The notes: generated from the sequence alone by a model not told the origin. Counted from the stretch's first letter, positions 26,534 through 35,577 are shown. The stretch is 64,000 nt of DNA from Prevotella sp. (GCA_017645645.1 JAGCOB010000026.1:1-64000); one strand, 5' to 3'. Translations and numbers: made by a program.

Positions 26534-27466
26534 ATGAAAAAGATATGTGACTTTATAGCCCGATGGATGGGACTGATGGTATTGATGGTGGCAGCAGTAT
26601 CGCTACTGATGCCAGCGTCTTTCTTATGGATAGACACATGGGCAATCAATCCGTTGCTGGGCGTCATTATGTTTGGTATGGGCCTGACACTCTCACCCCA
26701 CGATTTCCGCATCGTGTTGAGTCGTCCAAAGGATATCCTGATCGGTTGTCTCGCCCAGTTTACAGTAATGCCGCTATTGGCGTGGGGACTGACATGGGCG
26801 TTTGCACTACCTAAAGAGTTAGCATTGGGTGTCATGCTGGTGGGGTGTTGTCCTGGTGGTACTGCCTCGAATGTCATCACCTATTTGGCGAAAGGCGATC
26901 TGGCACTGTCGGTAGGTATGACAGCAACTTCCACGCTACTTGCCCCTGTATTAACCCCATTACTGGTATGGCTCTTGGCAGGTACGATGGTTGACGTAAA
27001 TACCCTCGGTATGTTACAAAGCATCGTGTATGTCGTCATCGCACCCATTATCGTGGGGTTGTTATGTCAGCGTTTCCTGCCAGAACTGACCAAAAGTGTT
27101 GTACCCTATCTGCCCGCCTTCTCGTCTATCGTCATTGCCTTGACGGTAGGCGTCGTCGTATCACATAATGCCGACAGGTTGTTGATGGGTGGACTCATCG
27201 TTATCCTCGTCGTCATGATGCACAACCTGTTAGGACTCTCCACAGGTTTCCTAATAGGCAAGTTGTTACATATACCTAAACCAAAGTGTGTCGCCCTCAG
27301 TATTGAGGTAGGTATGCAGAACTCAGGACTTGCCTCCTCATTGGCAGTGCTTCATTTCGCCGCCTATCCCCTCGCAGCCATTCCTGGAGCCATTTTCAGC
27401 GTATGGCATAACATCAGCGGGGCTTTGGCAGCGAAACTCTATCAATGTGGAGAAAAAAGCAAATAA
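26534..27466 (+). CDS. Bile acid:sodium symporter family (BASS) transporter
   Basis: About 310 residues from the ATG at 26534 (MKKICDFIARWMG). A longer frame opens with TTG at 26447, but it would run through the promoter and the 46-bp element. About nine to ten membrane segments. Typical motifs are FGMGLTLSPHDF, LVGCCPGGTASNVITYLAKGDLALSVGMT (its core GGTASNV) and LSIEVGMQNSGLA. Family members co-transport organic anions with sodium; the substrate here is unknown and need not be a bile acid. Confidence 0.9.
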   Translation: MKKICDFIARWMGLMVLMVAAVSLLMPASFLWIDTWAINPLLGVIMFGMGLTLSPHDFRIVLSRPKDILIGCLAQFTVMPLLAWGLTWAFALPKELALGVMLVGCCPGGTASNVITYLAKGDLALSVGMTATSTLLAPVLTPLLVWLLAGTMVDVNTLGMLQSIVYVVIAPIIVGLLCQRFLPELTKSVVPYLPAFSSIVIALTVGVVVSHNADRLLMGGLIVILVVMMHNLLGLSTGFLIGKLLHIPKPKCVALSIEVGMQNSGLASSLAVLHFAAYPLAAIPGAIFSVWHNISGALAAKLYQCGEKSK

Positions 27467-27501
27467 ATACGCATTCTTTTCGCCATCTCGATTTTTTGCA
27501 T

Positions 27502-27510
27502 TAACTTTGC
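27502..27510 (+). promoter_or_regulatory. -7 box (TAACTTTGC) of the tsaB operon
   Basis: TAACTTTGC 27 bases before the tsaB ATG matches TAnnTTTG. It probably drives tsaB to dxr. Confidence 0.65.
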
Positions 27511-27536
27511 AGGTCAAATAGAAAAGACGAGAAAAC

Positions 27537-28247
27537 ATGTCATGTATCTTACATATAGAGACCAGTACGTCAGTATGTTCTGTTGCCGTATCGGAAGACA
27601 GTCACTGCATCTGGCATGAGGAAGACCATAGCGGTCCGAACCATGCAGAACGCTTGGGCTCGATGGTTGACGAGGCGCTGTCGTTTACCGACAACCACGC
27701 CATCCCCTTTGATGCCGTTGCAGTGAGTTGCGGTCCTGGTTCCTATACAGGTCTGCGCATCGGTGTGTCGATGGCAAAGGGTATCTGTTACGGGCGTGAC
27801 TTGAAGTTGATTGCGGTGCCGACACTCGAACTGTTGTGTGTGCCAGTATTGTTAAGAGAGCAAATAGCCAACAGCCAAGAGCCAATGGCTAAAGAACCCC
27901 TGCTTTGTCCAATGCTTGACGCACGAAGAATGGAGGTCTATGCCGCCCTCTATGACCGGGCTCTCAATGAGATACGTCCCGTCAGTGCTGACATTGTCAG
28001 TGCAGAAACCTACAAGCAATGGCTTGATGAGTGTCCTGTGTATTTCTTCGGTAATGGTGCCAGGAAGTGTATGGAGGTCATCAACCACCCCAACGCCCAC
28101 TTCATTGACGGTATTGAGCCGATTGCCAAGTGGATGCAGCCTCTTGCCGAGAAACGCCTGCTGAACGGGAAGACGGAGAATGTCGCCTACTTCGTGCCAT
28201 ACTATCTGAAAGACTTTGTGGCTTTGAAACCCAAGAAATTATTATAA
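27537..28247 (+). CDS. tsaB: tRNA threonylcarbamoyladenosine biosynthesis protein TsaB
   Basis: 236 residues, ASKHA fold. It is the partner of TsaD in making t6A37 of ANN-decoding tRNAs. LHIETSTSVCSVAV opens the first phosphate-type loop; EDHSGPNHAERLGSMVDEAL and CGPGSYTGLRIGVSMAKG are the family's best-kept segments. A heptad-repeat insert (IANSQEPMAKEP, from 27861) falls in a loop between conserved strands. It precedes DUF4290 by three bases. Confidence 0.95.
   Translation: MSCILHIETSTSVCSVAVSEDSHCIWHEEDHSGPNHAERLGSMVDEALSFTDNHAIPFDAVAVSCGPGSYTGLRIGVSMAKGICYGRDLKLIAVPTLELLCVPVLLREQIANSQEPMAKEPLLCPMLDARRMEVYAALYDRALNEIRPVSADIVSAETYKQWLDECPVYFFGNGARKCMEVINHPNAHFIDGIEPIAKWMQPLAEKRLLNGKTENVAYFVPYYLKDFVALKPKKLL
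27861..27893. repeat. 7-bp repeat cluster d (inside tsaB)
   Basis: ATAGCCA-ACAGCCA-AGAGCCA-ATGGCTA: four imperfect units, in-frame as IANSQEPMA. Confidence 0.75.
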
Positions 28248-28250
28248 CCC

Positions 28251-28859
28251 ATGAATATAGAAGGATTAGACTACAACACGCAACGGGAGAAGTTGCTGAT
28301 GCCCGAATACGGGCGCGAGATTCAGAAAATGGTGGACCATGCTGTCAGTCTGCCCGACAAAGCGGAGCGACAGAAATGCGCCAATACTATCATCCACCTG
28401 ATGGAGAGCAAGAATCCCCTGCTAAAAGACGGTGAGGACTATGAGCAGGCTTTGTGGGACCATCTCTATCTGATGAGTCACAAACAACTGGATATCGACT
28501 GGCCCTTTGATGTCAGTGAGGCAGAGAAAATCTTGTCGAAACCAGCCCCTATGGAGCATCCGACAGGAAATGTCCAATTGCGTCACTATGGACGACTCAT
28601 GGAAGAGGTCTTCGAAAAACTGAAAACCATGCCTGAGGGAGAGGAACGTGATGAACTGGTGCGCCTAACAGCCAATCAAATGAAGCGCAATCTCGCTGCA
28701 TGGGGACATGGACCGATGGACGATGAGAAGGTGGCTGACGACCTCGCACGCTTCACGGACGGAAAGATTCAGATAGACCTTTCTTCCTTCCGCTTCGACC
28801 ATATCGCAGCGGTTCTGAATAATGATAACGTAAAGCGCAACGGTAAAAAGAAAAAATAA
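28251..28859 (+). CDS. DUF4290 domain protein
   Basis: 202 residues, no signal peptide or membrane segment, mostly helical. The opening GLDYNTQREKLLMPEYGRE and the segment MVDHAVSLPDKAERQKCANTI (core AERQKCA) match the Bacteroidota-specific DUF4290 family as I know it. The function is unknown. The constant setting between tsaB and murA, with no gap to murA, suggests a housekeeping role. Confidence 0.88.
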   Translation: MNIEGLDYNTQREKLLMPEYGREIQKMVDHAVSLPDKAERQKCANTIIHLMESKNPLLKDGEDYEQALWDHLYLMSHKQLDIDWPFDVSEAEKILSKPAPMEHPTGNVQLRHYGRLMEEVFEKLKTMPEGEERDELVRLTANQMKRNLAAWGHGPMDDEKVADDLARFTDGKIQIDLSSFRFDHIAAVLNNDNVKRNGKKKK

Positions 28860-30182
28860 ATGGCATCATTCAAAATTGAAGGCGGACGATTGCTCAGCGG
28901 CACTATTACTCCACAGGGTGCTAAGAACGAGGCATTGGAGGTCATTTGTGCTACCTTGCTCACCGGTGAGGAGGTGACGATACATAATATCCCTGATATC
29001 CGTGATGTGAATAACCTCATCCAACTGCTCAAGGATATTGGCGTAAAGGTCACGAATACTAAAAGCCAACAGCCAACAGTTAACAGCTACACTTTCCAAG
29101 CCGATCAACTCGACCTGAAATACCTGGAGAGCGACGAGTTTGTACAGAAATGTGCAGCACTGCGCGGCTCTGTTATGATGATTGGCCCGCTGTTGGCTCG
29201 GATGGGCAAGGCTATCATCACCAAGCCAGGCGGTGACAAGATAGGAAGGAGACGTTTGGACACCCACTTCATGGGTTTTAAGTGCTTGGGTGCCAAGTTC
29301 CACCATATTGAGCATCGTAACGTCTACGAGATAGGAACCAAGAAACTGAAGGGTGCCTATATGTTGCTCGACGAGGCTTCCGTGACGGGTACGGCGAATA
29401 TTGTGATGGCTGCCGTCTTCGCTGAAGGTACGACGACCATCTATAACGCTGCTTGCGAGCCTTATATCCAACAACTCTGCCACATGCTCAATAATATGGG
29501 AGCAAATATTAGCGGCATTGGCTCCAACTTGCTGACCATCGTTGGTGTAGAGAGCCTGCATGGTACGGAACACAAATTGTTACCCGACATGATTGAGGTG
29601 GGTTCCTTCATCGGACTTGCTGCGATGGTGGGCGACGGCATCCGTATCAAAGACGTGTCACTGAAAGACCTCGGTATCATCCCTGATGCCTTCAGACGAT
29701 TGGGCGTCAAGGTGGAGACTGACGGCGATGACCTGTATATCCCACGACAGAAACACTATGTCGTAGACTCATTTATCGATGGGACCATCATGACACTGGC
29801 CGATGCACCTTGGCCTGGACTGACACCCGACTTGTTGAGTGTTCTCATCGTAGTAGCCACACAGGGACGTGGTTCTGTCCTCTTCCACCAAAAGATGTTC
29901 GAGAGTCGTCTGTTCTTCGTCGACCGTCTCATTGACATGGGAGCGCAGATTATCCTTTGTGACCCCCATCGTGCCGTCGTCGTAGGACATGACCGCAAAC
30001 TGACACTCCGCGCCAGCAGAATGTCGAGTCCTGATATCCGTGCAGGTATCGCCTTGCTGATTGCCGCCTTGAGTGCCAACGGCACCAGTACCATCAGTAA
30101 TATCGAACAGATAGACCGTGGTTACGAGAACATCGAAGGGCGACTCAATGCGCTGGGGGCTAAGATAACTAGAAATGATTAA
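28860..30182 (+). CDS. murA: UDP-N-acetylglucosamine 1-carboxyvinyltransferase
   Basis: 440 residues. It transfers enolpyruvate from PEP to UDP-GlcNAc, the first committed step of peptidoglycan synthesis. EGGRLLSGTITPQGAKNEAL includes the conserved Lys-Asn, and the two-domain EPSP-synthase-like fold runs to the end. The active-site loop, where MurA usually has Cys, falls in LGAKFHHIEHRNVYEI and is not obviously canonical from sequence alone. A heptad-repeat insert (TKSQQPTVNS, from 29061) sits in a surface turn after GVKVTN. It overlaps rimM by eight bases. Confidence 0.95.
   Translation: MASFKIEGGRLLSGTITPQGAKNEALEVICATLLTGEEVTIHNIPDIRDVNNLIQLLKDIGVKVTNTKSQQPTVNSYTFQADQLDLKYLESDEFVQKCAALRGSVMMIGPLLARMGKAIITKPGGDKIGRRRLDTHFMGFKCLGAKFHHIEHRNVYEIGTKKLKGAYMLLDEASVTGTANIVMAAVFAEGTTTIYNAACEPYIQQLCHMLNNMGANISGIGSNLLTIVGVESLHGTEHKLLPDMIEVGSFIGLAAMVGDGIRIKDVSLKDLGIIPDAFRRLGVKVETDGDDLYIPRQKHYVVDSFIDGTIMTLADAPWPGLTPDLLSVLIVVATQGRGSVLFHQKMFESRLFFVDRLIDMGAQIILCDPHRAVVVGHDRKLTLRASRMSSPDIRAGIALLIAALSANGTSTISNIEQIDRGYENIEGRLNALGAKITRND
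29061..29088. repeat. 7-bp repeat cluster e (inside murA)
   Basis: AAAGCCA-ACAGCCA-ACAGTTA-ACAGCTA: four units in the GCCAACA orientation, in-frame as KSQQPTVNS. Confidence 0.78.
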
Positions 30183-30681
30183 GAACGAAGAGGTTTACAA
30201 GATAGGCAGGCTTGGTAAGTCGCACGGTATCAAGGGAGAGATATCGTTCCAGTTCGACGACGATGTCTTCGACCGTGTGGATGCCGACTACCTCGTCTTG
30301 GAGATAGACGGTATCCTCGTACCATTCTTTATGGAGGAATATCGTTTCCGCTCCGACTCTCTCGCCCTGGTGAAGTTCTGCGATATCGACACCCAGGAGC
30401 GTGCTTCTGAACTGACTGGCTGTGACGTGTATTTTCCACGTGCCTTGGCGGAAGAAGACGATACGCCGACTCTTGCTTCCCTCGTAGGTTTCGACTTAGT
30501 TGAAGCGTCCAATAACAAAAAGATAGGCACCATCGCCTCCATTGACGACAGTACTGCCAATATCCTCTTCGAACTGAAAGACGGACGACTCATCCCAGCT
30601 ACGGATGACCTTATCACAGATATCAATACCAAGGACAGAACAATAAAAATGGAAATCCCTGAGGGATTGTTAGAACTATGA
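30175..30681 (+). CDS. rimM: 16S rRNA processing protein RimM
   Basis: 168 residues. It is a 30S assembly factor that binds ribosomal protein S19. The N-terminal RimM barrel opens with YKIGRLGKSHGIKGEISFQF; the PRC-barrel domain starts at about 95 (LVGFDLVEASNNKKIGTI) and ends with PEGLLEL. It overlaps murA upstream by eight bases and dxr downstream by four. Confidence 0.95.
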   Translation: MIKNEEVYKIGRLGKSHGIKGEISFQFDDDVFDRVDADYLVLEIDGILVPFFMEEYRFRSDSLALVKFCDIDTQERASELTGCDVYFPRALAEEDDTPTLASLVGFDLVEASNNKKIGTIASIDDSTANILFELKDGRLIPATDDLITDINTKDRTIKMEIPEGLLEL

Positions 30682-31838
30682 AGAAAAGACAAATAGCCAT
30701 CCTCGGCTCCACAGGGTCGATAGGCACACAGGCACTACAGGTCATCGAGGAGCATAGCGACCTCTATGAGGTGTATTGCCTGACAGCCAATAACAAGGTG
30801 GAACTGCTGGCAGAACAAGCCCATCGCTTCAAGCCTGCCGCCATCGTCATTGCCAACGAGACTCGCTACGACGAGTTGAAACGGTTGATGAACGACATGC
30901 CCGACGTGAAGGTATATGCAGGAAAACAAGCCCTCGACGAAATCGTGGAGGCTGGTCCTATCGATATGGTGCTGACAGCAATGGTGGGTTTCGCAGGATT
31001 GTCACCTACGATTCATGCTGTCAAGGCACGTAAGGCTATTGCCCTCGCCAACAAAGAAACACTGGTAGTGGCAGGTGAGTTGATTCAAGACCTCGCCACA
31101 CAATACCATGTTCCTATCCTGCCTGTGGACAGTGAGCACTCTGCCATCTTCCAGAGCCTGGTAGGCGAAGACCATAATCCTATCGAGAAGATTCTGCTCA
31201 CAGCCAGTGGAGGCCCTTTCCGTAATATGACGATGGAGCAGATTGCCAAGGTGACAAAGGACGATGCCCTGCGCCATCCTACATGGGATATGGGTGCGAA
31301 AATCACCATCGACTCAGCCACGATGATGAACAAAGGCTTTGAGGTGATAGAGGCGAAATGGCTTTTTGGCGTGAAAGCGTCACAGATACAAGTACTGGTA
31401 CATCCACAGAGTATTGTGCATAGTGCTGTACAGTTTGAGGATGGTGCTGTCAAGGCGCAACTTGGTGTGCCTGACATGCGACTGCCTATCCAGTATGCGT
31501 TCTCCTATCCCCGTAGACTTTCGCTCAGTGGAAGCAGACTAGACCTCTTTGCTGCCCAGCATCTGGATTTCTTTGAGCCTGACCTCAAGAAGTTCCGCTG
31601 TCTTGCCCTTGCCTTCGAGGCGATTCAGAAAGGTGGTAACATGCCGTGTATCGTTAATGCCGCCAACGAGATTGTCAACCGCGGCTTCTTAGAAGACAAG
31701 TGTACGTTCCTCCAGATGAGCGACATCATCGCCGAGACCATGCAACGTTGCACCTTCGATGCCACTCCTAACTACGATACATACATCGCCACAGATGCCG
31801 AAGCCAGACGCATTGCAAGTGCGATGCTTGGCAGTTAG
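30678..31838 (+). CDS. dxr: 1-deoxy-D-xylulose 5-phosphate reductoisomerase
   Basis: 386 residues. It converts DXP to MEP with NADPH in the non-mevalonate isoprenoid pathway; ispF of the same pathway lies at 45358. The NADPH loop GSTGSIGTQAL is at residues 9-19. LANKETLVVAGE, DSEHSAIFQ (metal/substrate Glu-His) and the flexible-loop segment HPTWDMGAKITIDSATMMNKG (core TIDSATMMNKG) are intact. It starts within the rimM stop. Confidence 0.97.
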   Translation: MKKRQIAILGSTGSIGTQALQVIEEHSDLYEVYCLTANNKVELLAEQAHRFKPAAIVIANETRYDELKRLMNDMPDVKVYAGKQALDEIVEAGPIDMVLTAMVGFAGLSPTIHAVKARKAIALANKETLVVAGELIQDLATQYHVPILPVDSEHSAIFQSLVGEDHNPIEKILLTASGGPFRNMTMEQIAKVTKDDALRHPTWDMGAKITIDSATMMNKGFEVIEAKWLFGVKASQIQVLVHPQSIVHSAVQFEDGAVKAQLGVPDMRLPIQYAFSYPRRLSLSGSRLDLFAAQHLDFFEPDLKKFRCLALAFEAIQKGGNMPCIVNAANEIVNRGFLEDKCTFLQMSDIIAETMQRCTFDATPNYDTYIATDAEARRIASAMLGS

Positions 31839-31914
31839 TCATTAGCAGTTAGCTATTAGAATTAATAGAAATAAATATTCATAAGCCAATAGCCAAAGGC
31901 TAAAGGCTAAAAGC
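31831..31914. repeat. 7-bp repeat clusters f (dxr-rseP spacer)
   Basis: Two stretches, AGTTAGT/ATTAGC type at 31831-31860 and AGCCAAT-AGCCAAA-GGCTAAA type at 31882-31914, make up almost all of the 83-base spacer. Confidence 0.7.
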
Positions 31915-31921
31915 AAAACAA

Positions 31922-33292
31922 ATGGAAGTATTTTTAATAAGAGTATTACAATTCATCCTTGCCATCTCCCTGCTGGTATTGCTCCACGAGGGAGGACATT
32001 TCTTCTTCGCTAAACTCTTCGGAGTACGCGTAGATAAGTTCTATGTGTTCTTCGACTGGAAGTTCAGCCTGTTTAAGTTCAAGCCCAAAGGTAGTGACAC
32101 CGAATATGGTATCGGCTGGTTGCCTTTAGGCGGCTATTGTAAGATAGCAGGTATGATTGACGAGAGTTTTGATACAGAACAGATGAAACAACCTGAACAA
32201 CCTTGGGAGTTCCGTTCGAAACCCGCTTGGCAGCGCCTATTGATTATGATTGGCGGCGTCTTGGTGAATTTCCTTCTCGCTTTGTTTATCTACTCGATGA
32301 TTCTGTTCTATTGGGGTGACACCTATATCCCCGTGAAGGATATGACACTGGGTATGAAGTTCAACCAAGAGGCAAAGTCGTATGGTTTCAAGGACGGTGA
32401 TATCCTGATAGGTACAGAGACGAAGGCTTTCAAGGACTTCAGTGCCGATCTCTATCGTGATATCTCCGAGGCAAAGCGTGTGGATATCCTCCGCAATGGT
32501 AAGAAGATGAGCATTAGCCTGCCTGGTGACCTGAATCTGTTAGGTATGTTGAAGGCTGACCCAGCCTTTGTGCGTCCACTGATACCTTCTAAGATTGATA
32601 GTATCTACCCAGGTACACCTGCCGAGAAGATTGGTATCAAAGCTGGCGACCATATCCTTGCCCTCAACGGTTCCCCTGTCGACTCCTACAATGAGTTCAT
32701 TGACCTGTTAGGTCGTCGTCAGGATTTACTCGATACGGCGACCTCGCCTGCCGACAGCCTGAAGGCACGTACTGTGACGATTGTCTTTGGTAATGAGAGC
32801 AAAACAGATACAGTTACAACTCAACTGACACCTGACCTGAAACTGGGTGTTACCTTCAGCAGTCTCGCAGGACTCTATGAGCCTGTCACAAAGGAATACG
32901 GTTTCTTGGAGAGTATTCCTGCTGGTATCCAATACGGCTGTGATGTACTTGGCAGTTATGTGGGTGATATGAAATACGTGTTTACGGCTGACGGGGCGAA
33001 GTCACTGGGTGGTTTCGGAGCCATCGGCAGCCTTTTCCCACCTATGTGGGACTGGTATATGTTCTGGAAGATGACAGCTTTTCTCAGCATCATCCTTGCC
33101 TTCATGAACATTCTGCCTATTCCTGCCTTAGATGGTGGACATGTGTTATTCCTGTTGTATGAGATCATCACACGTCGCAAGCCCTCCGAGACCTTTATGA
33201 TCCGTGCCGAGTATGTCGGCTTCGGCATCCTTATCCTTTTGATGGTGGTGGCGAATCTCAACGACATCCTGCGCTGGCTAGGATATCTATAG
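31922..33292 (+). CDS. rseP: RIP metalloprotease RseP (site-2 protease)
   Basis: 456 residues, inner-membrane zinc protease that cleaves membrane-bound regulators such as anti-sigma factors. The zinc motif LHEGGHFFFAK (HExxH) is in the first helix; a PDZ domain lies at about residues 220-300 (IDSIYPGTPAEKIGIKAGD is its core), and the second metal motif NILPIPALDGGHV (LDG) is in the C-terminal part. Membrane segments flank both motifs. It is the last gene before the strong hairpin at 33342. Confidence 0.95.
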   Translation: MEVFLIRVLQFILAISLLVLLHEGGHFFFAKLFGVRVDKFYVFFDWKFSLFKFKPKGSDTEYGIGWLPLGGYCKIAGMIDESFDTEQMKQPEQPWEFRSKPAWQRLLIMIGGVLVNFLLALFIYSMILFYWGDTYIPVKDMTLGMKFNQEAKSYGFKDGDILIGTETKAFKDFSADLYRDISEAKRVDILRNGKKMSISLPGDLNLLGMLKADPAFVRPLIPSKIDSIYPGTPAEKIGIKAGDHILALNGSPVDSYNEFIDLLGRRQDLLDTATSPADSLKARTVTIVFGNESKTDTVTTQLTPDLKLGVTFSSLAGLYEPVTKEYGFLESIPAGIQYGCDVLGSYVGDMKYVFTADGAKSLGGFGAIGSLFPPMWDWYMFWKMTAFLSIILAFMNILPIPALDGGHVLFLLYEIITRRKPSETFMIRAEYVGFGILILLMVVANLNDILRWLGYL

Positions 33293-33325
33293 TTCCTATA
33301 GTCACTATAGTTACTATATTATATA
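33287..33325. repeat. TATAGT(T/C)nC repeat stretch, first
   Basis: Tandem imperfect 9-11-base units (CTATAGTTC, CTATAGTCA, CTATAGTTA) begin at the very end of rseP and run into the spacer. A similar stretch occurs at 35578-35610. Confidence 0.6.
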
Positions 33326-33341
33326 TAAGGTATACGATTAG

Positions 33342-33393
33342 GAACTGGATAAGTTAAATAACATTAAAAGTTTAACTTATCCAGTTCTTCGTT
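33342..33393 (+). terminator. Strong hairpin terminator between rseP and rplM
   Basis: A perfect 17-bp stem (right arm TTTAACTTATCCAGTTC, 33371-33387; left arm 33342-33358) with a 12-base loop, followed by a T-rich stretch (TTCGTTTT). It separates the tsaB-rseP unit from the ribosomal operon. Confidence 0.75.
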
Positions 33394-33416
33394 TTCCACA
33401 TTCGAGAGAAAGGCCG

Positions 33417-33425
33417 TACCTTTGC
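33417..33425 (+). promoter_or_regulatory. -7 box (TACCTTTGC) of the rplM-rpsI operon
   Basis: TACCTTTGC is followed by a leader of about 205 bases before rplM. Confidence 0.75.
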
Positions 33426-33428
33426 AGT

Positions 33429-33635
33429 CCGATTATTGGGGAGAGACTTAGAATCCCCGTGGATTGTGTGTAAATAGCGGTGTCTTTGGCCGGGCACAGC
33501 GGTTTGTGAATCACGATTCAGCCGAAAGGCACAGACGTTAGACTACTGCGGAGCGTTAGACTCTCTGCTGTGGTATATGTTTGTGTGTAAGAGAAAAGAA
33601 AAAATGTTTTTTAGTAGTAAAATTTAAAAGTAAAA
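33429..33635 (+). promoter_or_regulatory. Candidate structured ribosomal-protein (L13) leader RNA
   Basis: This stretch of about 207 bases without a gene begins GGGGAGAGACTTAGAATCCCC, which pairs with itself (GGGGA/TCCCC). It continues with GCCGGGCACAGC and other short stem halves, and ends with an A-rich stretch before the rplM ATG. A long structured leader before rplM is known in Bacteroidia (L13 leader) and would let L13 repress its own operon. The match is by position and appearance only. Confidence 0.5.
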
Positions 33636-34103
33636 ATGGACACTTTAAGTTACAAGACTCTTTCCGTCTCAAAGGAAGCTGCCCGTGAGCAGAAGCAGTG
33701 GGTGGTCATCGACGCTACCGATCAGGTAGTGGGCCGCTTGGCTTCTAAGGTCGCAAAGTTGATTCGTGGAAAGTACAAGCCCAACTTCACTCCTAATCAG
33801 GACTGTGGAGACAATGTTATCATCATCAATGCCGCTAAAGTGAAGTTTACCGGCAAGAAAGAGACTGACAAGGTATATACCCGTTATACTGGTTATCCTG
33901 GTGGTCAGCGTTTCAGTACTCCTGCTGAGTTGCGTAAGACAACATATGGCGTGGAGCGTTTCCTGAAGCACGCTGTCAAGGGCATGCTGCCCAAAGGTCC
34001 TCTCGGACGCAGTTTGCTGGACAACCTCTATATCTATGAGGGAACAGAGCACAAGCACGAGGCACAGAAGCCAAAAGCAATTGATATTAACCAGTATAAA
34101 TAA
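33636..34103 (+). CDS. rplM: 50S ribosomal protein L13
   Basis: 155 residues. WVVIDATDQVVGRLASKVAKLI, YKPNFTPNQDCGDNVIIINA and YTGYPGG...KHAVKGMLPKGPLGR are the universal L13 segments (only cores quoted). It is an early assembly protein of the large subunit. A 5' extension of about ten residues before the conserved start (MDTLSYKTLSVSKEAA) is normal for Bacteroidota. It is followed by rpsI after 11 bases, the standard pair. Confidence 0.98.
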   Translation: MDTLSYKTLSVSKEAAREQKQWVVIDATDQVVGRLASKVAKLIRGKYKPNFTPNQDCGDNVIIINAAKVKFTGKKETDKVYTRYTGYPGGQRFSTPAELRKTTYGVERFLKHAVKGMLPKGPLGRSLLDNLYIYEGTEHKHEAQKPKAIDINQYK

Positions 34104-34114
34104 TAAGATAGAAG

Positions 34115-34501
34115 ATGGAAGTAATTAATGCAATCGGTCGTCGTAAGAGCTCTGTAGCTCGCGTTTACCTGAGCGAAGGCACAGGCAAGATCACGATTAA
34201 CAAGAAGGATTTAACCGAGTATTTCCCTTCAGCTATCCTGCAGTACGTGGTTAAGCAGCCGCTGAACCTGCTCGAGGTGGCTGAGAAATATGACATCAAG
34301 GCAAACCTCGACGGTGGTGGTTTCACAGGTCAGAGTCAGGCACTGCGCCTCGCTATTGCCCGTGCACTTGTCAAGGTGAATGCTGAGGATAAGAAGACTT
34401 TGAAGGTACAGGGTTTCCTCACCCGCGACTCTCGTGAGGTTGAGCGTAAGAAGCCAGGTCAGCCAAAGGCTCGTCGTCGCTTCCAGTTCAGTAAGCGTTA
34501 A
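34115..34501 (+). CDS. rpsI: 30S ribosomal protein S9
   Basis: 128 residues. VINAIGRRKSSVARVYL opens the protein, and the conserved C-terminal tail PKARRRFQFSKR reaches the P-site tRNA. It is the second gene of the rplM-rpsI pair. After it comes a 182-base spacer largely made of heptad repeats before rpsB. Confidence 0.98.
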   Translation: MEVINAIGRRKSSVARVYLSEGTGKITINKKDLTEYFPSAILQYVVKQPLNLLEVAEKYDIKANLDGGGFTGQSQALRLAIARALVKVNAEDKKTLKVQGFLTRDSREVERKKPGQPKARRRFQFSKR

Positions 34502-34503
34502 AA

Positions 34504-34617
34504 TTGGCTGTTGGCTTTTAGCTATTAGTTATTAGCCACTACCAAGACTGAGCAGTTTAGTATCTAAACCACTGAGACTCGAAAGCTAACGGCTAACAGC
34601 CAATAGCCAACGGCTAC
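34504..34617. repeat. 7-bp repeat clusters g (rpsI-rpsB spacer), inverted pair
   Basis: The left cluster (34504-34537, TGTTGGC orientation) and right cluster (34583-34617, GCCAACA orientation) are inverted to each other and could form a stem of about 14 bp around a 45-base unique core. Confidence 0.72.
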
Positions 34618-34683
34618 AAAGTGGCTGATTCTAACAAACAGAATTAAAAAAGAAAGTAAACAACAATTTAAAGTATTAAGACA

Positions 34684-35574
34684 ATGTCAAGAACTAATTT
34701 TGATATGTTGCTGCAGGCTGGCTGTCATTTCGGTCACCTGAAGCGTAAGTGGAACCCTGCCATGAGCCAGTATATCTACACCGAGCGTAATGGCATCCAT
34801 ATTATTGACCTCCACAAGACTGTAGTCAAGATCGACGAGGCTGCAGACGCCCTGAAGCAGATTGCCAAGAGTGGTAAGAAAATCCTGTTCGTCGCTACTA
34901 AAAAACAGACAAAGGAAATCATCGCTGATAAAGCTACCAGCGTTGGTATGCCTTACGTCATCGAGCGTTGGCCTGGTGGTATGTTGACCAACTTCCCAAC
35001 GATTCGTAAGGCCGTTAAGAAAATGGCGAACATCGACAAACTGATGCAGGACGGTACTTTCGCTAACCTTTCAAAGCGTGAGTTGTTGCAGATTACCCGC
35101 CAGCGTGCCAAGCTGGAGAAGAACCTCGGTTCTATCGCTGACCTGACCCGTCTGCCCTCTGCCCTCTTCGTCGTTGACGTACTGAAGGAGCAGATTGCCG
35201 TTCGTGAGGCTAACCGTTTAGGTATCCCCGTATTCGGTATCGTAGACACCAACTCTGATCCTAACAACATTGACTTCGTGATTCCTGCCAATGATGACGC
35301 CAAGGATAGCGTAGAGACTATTCTCACTGCTTGCTGCAACGCCATCAACGAAGGTCTCGAGGAGCGTAAGGTTGAGAAGGCTGACGAGAAGGCTGCTGAC
35401 GCTCAGGCTGAGGCTGACGCAGAGGAAGTAAAGCCCAAGCGTGCTACCCGTAAGCCCCGCAAGGCTGCTGAGGCTCCCAAAGCAGAAGAGGCTCCAGTAG
35501 ATGAGAAGGCTGAGGCTCCCGTTGAGGAGAAGGTCGAGGAAGCTGCTCCTGCAGAGGAGGCTGCTGCCGAGTAA
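34684..35574 (+). CDS. rpsB: 30S ribosomal protein S2
   Basis: 296 residues. The family core (residues 1-235) includes LLQAGCHFGHLKRKWNP, VATKKQTKEII and RWPGGMLTNFPTIRK. A C-terminal tail of about 60 residues is made of Glu/Ala/Lys/Pro repeats (EEAPVDEKAEAPVEEKVEE), longer than in most bacteria but common in Bacteroidota. It precedes tsf, the usual pair, separated by a spacer with TATAGTTCC-type repeats. Confidence 0.98.
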   Translation: MSRTNFDMLLQAGCHFGHLKRKWNPAMSQYIYTERNGIHIIDLHKTVVKIDEAADALKQIAKSGKKILFVATKKQTKEIIADKATSVGMPYVIERWPGGMLTNFPTIRKAVKKMANIDKLMQDGTFANLSKRELLQITRQRAKLEKNLGSIADLTRLPSALFVVDVLKEQIAVREANRLGIPVFGIVDTNSDPNNIDFVIPANDDAKDSVETILTACCNAINEGLEERKVEKADEKAADAQAEADAEEVKPKRATRKPRKAAEAPKAEEAPVDEKAEAPVEEKVEEAAPAEEAAAE

Positions 35575-35577
35575 AAA

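Noticed and set aside
34504-34617. Possible CRISPR array in the rpsI-rpsB spacer
   Set aside because: Repeat units are 7 bases, imperfect and adjacent, with no spacers and no cas genes; they belong to the heptad family.
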